A DNA stretch of 64,000 nucleotides from Streptomyces stelliscabiei (GTDB lineage: Bacteria > Actinomycetota > Actinomycetes > Streptomycetales > Streptomycetaceae). The DNA lies in the NCBI RefSeq assembly GCF_014873495.1, contig NZ_JADBGF010000001.1, positions 9,176,001 through 9,240,000 of the forward strand, written 5' to 3'. The notes under the pieces are model-generated. The model was not told the origin of the DNA. It did not search any database and worked only from the letters and a program-made list of their open reading frames with translations. Below, piece by piece: positions 61,416-64,000 of the stretch. Position numbers and translations under genes: made by a program. Position 1 is the first letter of the stretch. Each line of letters opens with the position of its first letter.

Positions 61416-61770
61416 GACGCCACCCTAACGGCCTGCTGAACGCGGCCCCGGCCCGTGCGGCACGCGGCCCGGCGCGCCGGGCCGTGTCGGGGGCGGAGGT
61501 GGGGGCGGATGCGGGCGCGGTCGTACGGCGACCGGTGCGCGAGCGACTGGTGTCCGGGCGGCCGGTGTCCGGCCCGCAGGTGTCGCGGGTCGGCTTCTCG
61601 GCGTTCGCCCCACCGGGAAGCGGGCTCGCGCGGGTGTGGTGCACAGGACTCCCAGGGTGCGGGGAACGCCGGAGGGAACTCCCCCGAAGCGGTCCGCAAC
61701 GGCCCGGGGACAGCCGGGCCACGGCGTGGCCCGGCTGTCGCGCCGGTACGGAGGAGCCGCGATGGAGGAA

Positions 61771-61799
61771 AAATTAGAGCAAGGTGAACAGTTAAACAA
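61771..61799 (-). promoter_or_regulatory. Possible promoter toward gntR
   Basis: Minus strand TTGTTT (61799-61794) and TAATTT (61776-61771) spaced 17 bp, in the only strongly AT-rich patch of this gap. It would give a leader of about 350 nt for gntR. Confidence 0.35.
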
Positions 61800-61983
61800 G
61801 ACCTTCCCGCGCCCGGTTCGTGGGCGGGGGAGGGGGTGGGTCGGTGGCCGGGGCGTCACGCCCCTGAGCAGGGGATTCGTGCCTCGTCGCGCGGTCCGTG
61901 GGGTGAGGTGACGGCGGCGTCCGCGAGGCCTTGGTGCCCCGGAGCGCGGCGCGTGGGAGCCGTCGCCCGGGCGGCTGGACCCC

Positions 61984-62013
61984 TTGTCTTTTTTGATCGC
62001 CGTGAACTATTTT
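61984..62013 (+). promoter_or_regulatory. Possible promoter toward the amino acid permease
   Basis: TTGTCT and TATTTT separated by 18 bp in an AT-rich patch, 213 bp upstream of the permease ATG. The implied leader is long and has no recognised riboswitch. Confidence 0.35.
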
Positions 62014-62225
62014 CCTGAGCGTCATCGGGCGGCCGACACGGCGGACGCCGACCGGCGGTCGTGATCCACCATGCCTTCCCCGCGACCGTGATCGCCCCCC
62101 GCGACCCCGCCGCTGACCCGGCACCCCGCATGTCGCGCCCGGCGCGTCCGGCGGGTCCAGACGGCCGACTCCGTCGGACGTCGCCGGAATCATCCACATT
62201 CCCCGCCAGTCCCCTGGATGTAGAA

Positions 62226-63680
62226 ATGACAACACGTCCCCCTGCCCCCGCTCCCGATACGGTGACCACCACCGAAAGCACCCCAGCAGGATCCGGCCTG
62301 CAGGCCGGGCTGAAGAACCGGCACCTGTCGATGATCGCCATCGGCGGCGTGATCGGCGCGGGCCTGTTCGTCGGTTCCGGCTCGGGCATCGCCGCCGCGG
62401 GGCCCGGCATCCTCGTGTCGTACGCACTCGTGGGCGCCCTGGTCGTGCTCGTGATGCGCATGCTGGGTGAGATGGCCGCCGCGAACCCGACCTCCGGCTC
62501 CTTCTCCGCCTACGCCGACCGCGCGCTCGGCCGCTGGGCCGGGTTCTCCATCGGCTGGCTGTACTGGTTCTTCTGGGTCGTGGTGCTCGCCGTGGAGGCG
62601 ACCGCCGGCGCGAAGATCCTGGAGAGCTGGATCCCGGGCGTGCCGCAGTGGGCCTGGGCCCTGATCGTCATGATCGTGCTGACCGTCTCCAACCTCGCCT
62701 CGGTCGCCTCCTACGGCGAGTTCGAGTTCTGGTTCGCCGGGATCAAGGTCGTCGCGATCGTCGCGTTCATCGGGGTCGGCCTCCTGGCCGTCTTCGGGAT
62801 CCTGCCGGGCACGCACAGCGACACCGCGGGACTGTCCAACCTCACCGCGCACGGCGGCTTCCTGCCCAACGGACCCGGCAAGATCCTCACCGGCGTGCTG
62901 ATGGTCGTCTTCTCCTTCATGGGCAGCGAGATCGTCACCCTGGCGGCCGGGGAGTCCGAGGACCCCCAGCGCGCGGTCACCAAGGCCACCAACAGCGTCA
63001 TCTGGCGGATCGGCGTCTTCTACCTCGGCTCGATCTTCGTCGTGCTGACCCTGCTGCCCTGGAACTCCCCGGCCATCACCAAGGACGGCTCGTACGTCGC
63101 CGCCCTGGACTCGCTGGGTATCGCGCACGCCGGTCAGGTCATGAACTTCATCGTCCTCACCTCCGTGCTGTCCTGCCTCAACTCCGGCCTCTACACCGCC
63201 TCCCGCATGGCCTTCTCCCTCGGCCGCCGCGGCGACGCACCCGCCGCCTTCGGCCGGACCAAGCGCCGGGGTGTGCCGCAGACCGCGATTCTCGCCTCTG
63301 TCGTCTTCGGCTTCGTCGCGGTGTTCTTCAACTACGCCTGGCCCGACACCGTCTTCCTGTTCCTGCTCAACTCCTCCGGCGCCATCGCCCTGTTCGTCTG
63401 GCTGGTCATCTGCTTCTCGCAGCTGCGGATGCGCCGGATCATCCAGGCCGAGTCGCCCGAGAAGCTCGTCGTCCGCATGTGGCTGTTCCCGTACCTGACC
63501 TGGGCCACCATCGCCCTGATCGTGTTCGTGCTCGGCTACATGCTCACCGACACCGCCTCCGGTGGAGGCCGGGACCAGGTCGTCCTGTCCACCCTGGTGG
63601 CCGGGGGTGTGGTGGCCTTCGCGCTGATCCGCAAGCGGCTGTCACCGACTGCCCGGCAGAAGGAGGGCACCCCCTCGTAG
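62226..63680 (+). CDS. Amino acid permease (GABA/AnsP type)
   Basis: 484 residues from ATG 62226. GLKNRHLSMIAIGGVIGAGLFVGSG is the consensus start of AAT-family permeases, followed by the EMAAANPTSGSFSAYADRALG loop and SFMGSEIVTLAAGESEDPQRAV. Twelve helices are visible. It resembles GabP/AnsP/proline-specific proton symporters; specificity cannot be read. The frame extends upstream to 62061 but without a ribosome site. Confidence 0.92.
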   Translation: MTTRPPAPAPDTVTTTESTPAGSGLQAGLKNRHLSMIAIGGVIGAGLFVGSGSGIAAAGPGILVSYALVGALVVLVMRMLGEMAAANPTSGSFSAYADRALGRWAGFSIGWLYWFFWVVVLAVEATAGAKILESWIPGVPQWAWALIVMIVLTVSNLASVASYGEFEFWFAGIKVVAIVAFIGVGLLAVFGILPGTHSDTAGLSNLTAHGGFLPNGPGKILTGVLMVVFSFMGSEIVTLAAGESEDPQRAVTKATNSVIWRIGVFYLGSIFVVLTLLPWNSPAITKDGSYVAALDSLGIAHAGQVMNFIVLTSVLSCLNSGLYTASRMAFSLGRRGDAPAAFGRTKRRGVPQTAILASVVFGFVAVFFNYAWPDTVFLFLLNSSGAIALFVWLVICFSQLRMRRIIQAESPEKLVVRMWLFPYLTWATIALIVFVLGYMLTDTASGGGRDQVVLSTLVAGGVVAFALIRKRLSPTARQKEGTPS

Positions 63681-63851
63681 CGGACCGGGCCCGCACGGGG
63701 CCGCCCCTGCCGCCGGTGACGCGACCCTCCCCCTCGCGTCACCGGCTGCACGGCTGCACGGCCGCACCCGTCACCGGGCGGGCGCTGGACCCGGCGGTTA
63801 CGGTCCTGCCGCTGCCGCCCAGGGCGGACCGTCCGCCGTGGCCGTCGGCCG

Positions 63852-64000
63852 TCAGCTCTCGGACGGCTCTTCCCAGGTGACGGACAGTTCGTTGCGCTGG
63901 CCGAAGCGTTCGAGGTGGCTGCCCACGACCTCGCGGACGGAGGTGAGCGCGGACGCGTCGGGTGCGCTCACGCGGATCAGGAGGTGGTCCTCGGCGGGCT
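63852..64000 (-). CDS. DUF2218 domain protein, C-terminal part
   Basis: The minus strand from the right edge reads PAEDHLLIRVSAPDASALTS then VREVVGSHLERFGQRNELSV and TWEEPSES before TGA at 63852. This is the end of the DUF2218 domain (HL-R--APD----V-VV--HLERFG-R-EL-V-W), a small protein often linked to iron uptake genes. The N-terminus lies beyond the window. Confidence 0.8.
   Translation of the reverse strand, partial: PAEDHLLIRVSAPDASALTSVREVVGSHLERFGQRNELSVTWEEPSES

Larger units (their letters stand above)
61416..62225. other. 810-bp divergent intergenic region
   Basis: It separates gntR (left) from an amino acid permease (right). It is mostly very GC-rich, with one AT-rich island at 61762-61800 and one near 61984-62015, both listed as possible promoters. 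No protein-coding gene is supported. The open frame starting at 61762 begins with low-GC codons, including two TTA, and degenerates into Arg/Gly-rich sequence. Confidence 0.55.

Noticed and set aside
61762..61911. Small open frame with two TTA codons, possibly bldA-dependent
   Set aside because: The sequence turns into Arg/Gly-rich low-complexity codons, lacks a good ribosome site and is better explained as a promoter-like AT island.

Overview
The window is about 72% GC with strong third-position GC bias, GTG starts, many 1-4 bp stop/start overlaps and no tRNA or rRNA. It carries the egtABCD ergothioneine operon, a PobA-type hydroxylase, CbtAB behind a B12 riboswitch, DUF6879/DUF5753/DUF397 genes, a ricin-lectin cellulase and a BMP-type nucleoside ABC operon. 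Together these point to a Streptomyces chromosome, probably outside the most conserved core because IS scars and broken genes are frequent.

1-27 kb is mostly intact chromosome. It holds the tail of a Baeyer-Villiger-type monooxygenase overlapping an SMP-30-like beta-propeller protein, a divergent esterase/MarR pair, an NDH-2-like flavoprotein, a HAD phosphatase, dodecin, and egtABCD with a strong downstream hairpin. Next come a PARG-like protein, a PemK/MazF-like protein, a flotillin with an NfeD-like protein, an amidase, and a broken hydrolase plus a broken PucR-type regulator. LacI-pobA follows, then thioredoxin behind a SigR-type promoter, a disulfide-oxidoreductase-like flavoprotein, peptide deformylase, a PepSY membrane protein, two coupled MarR genes with a palindromic operator, and a pirin.

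27-47 kb is an accessory, decaying region. It has ISL3, IS256, IS6 and IS5 remnants, a transposase-Ku chimera, 5'-truncated genes and a second pirin tail. Three intact systems stand out inside it. (1) A minus-strand cassette of small membrane protein(s), an SbnA-like PLP enzyme, an MFS exporter and SerA could make and export a phosphoserine-derived compound. (2) A B12-riboswitch-controlled cbtB-cbtA pair lies divergent from a phosphatase-fold protein lacking its catalytic RHG motif. (3) A permease/small membrane protein/nitrilase/TetR operon has a near-consensus promoter followed by a perfect 24-bp palindrome. A low-GC, Tat-exported amidohydrolase near 44-45 kb looks recently acquired.

47-64 kb returns to orderly Streptomyces sequence. 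It holds a secreted GH5 cellulase with a ricin-type lectin domain and a purine/nucleoside salvage locus (amidohydrolase-LacI-GATase-like-DeoD, then lipoprotein-ATPase-two permeases-secreted esterase-like). Identical CAAAACGTTTTG operators precede the two halves of that locus. One permease is frameshifted in a C run. Two APC permeases, a GntR regulator and the end of a DUF2218 gene close the window.
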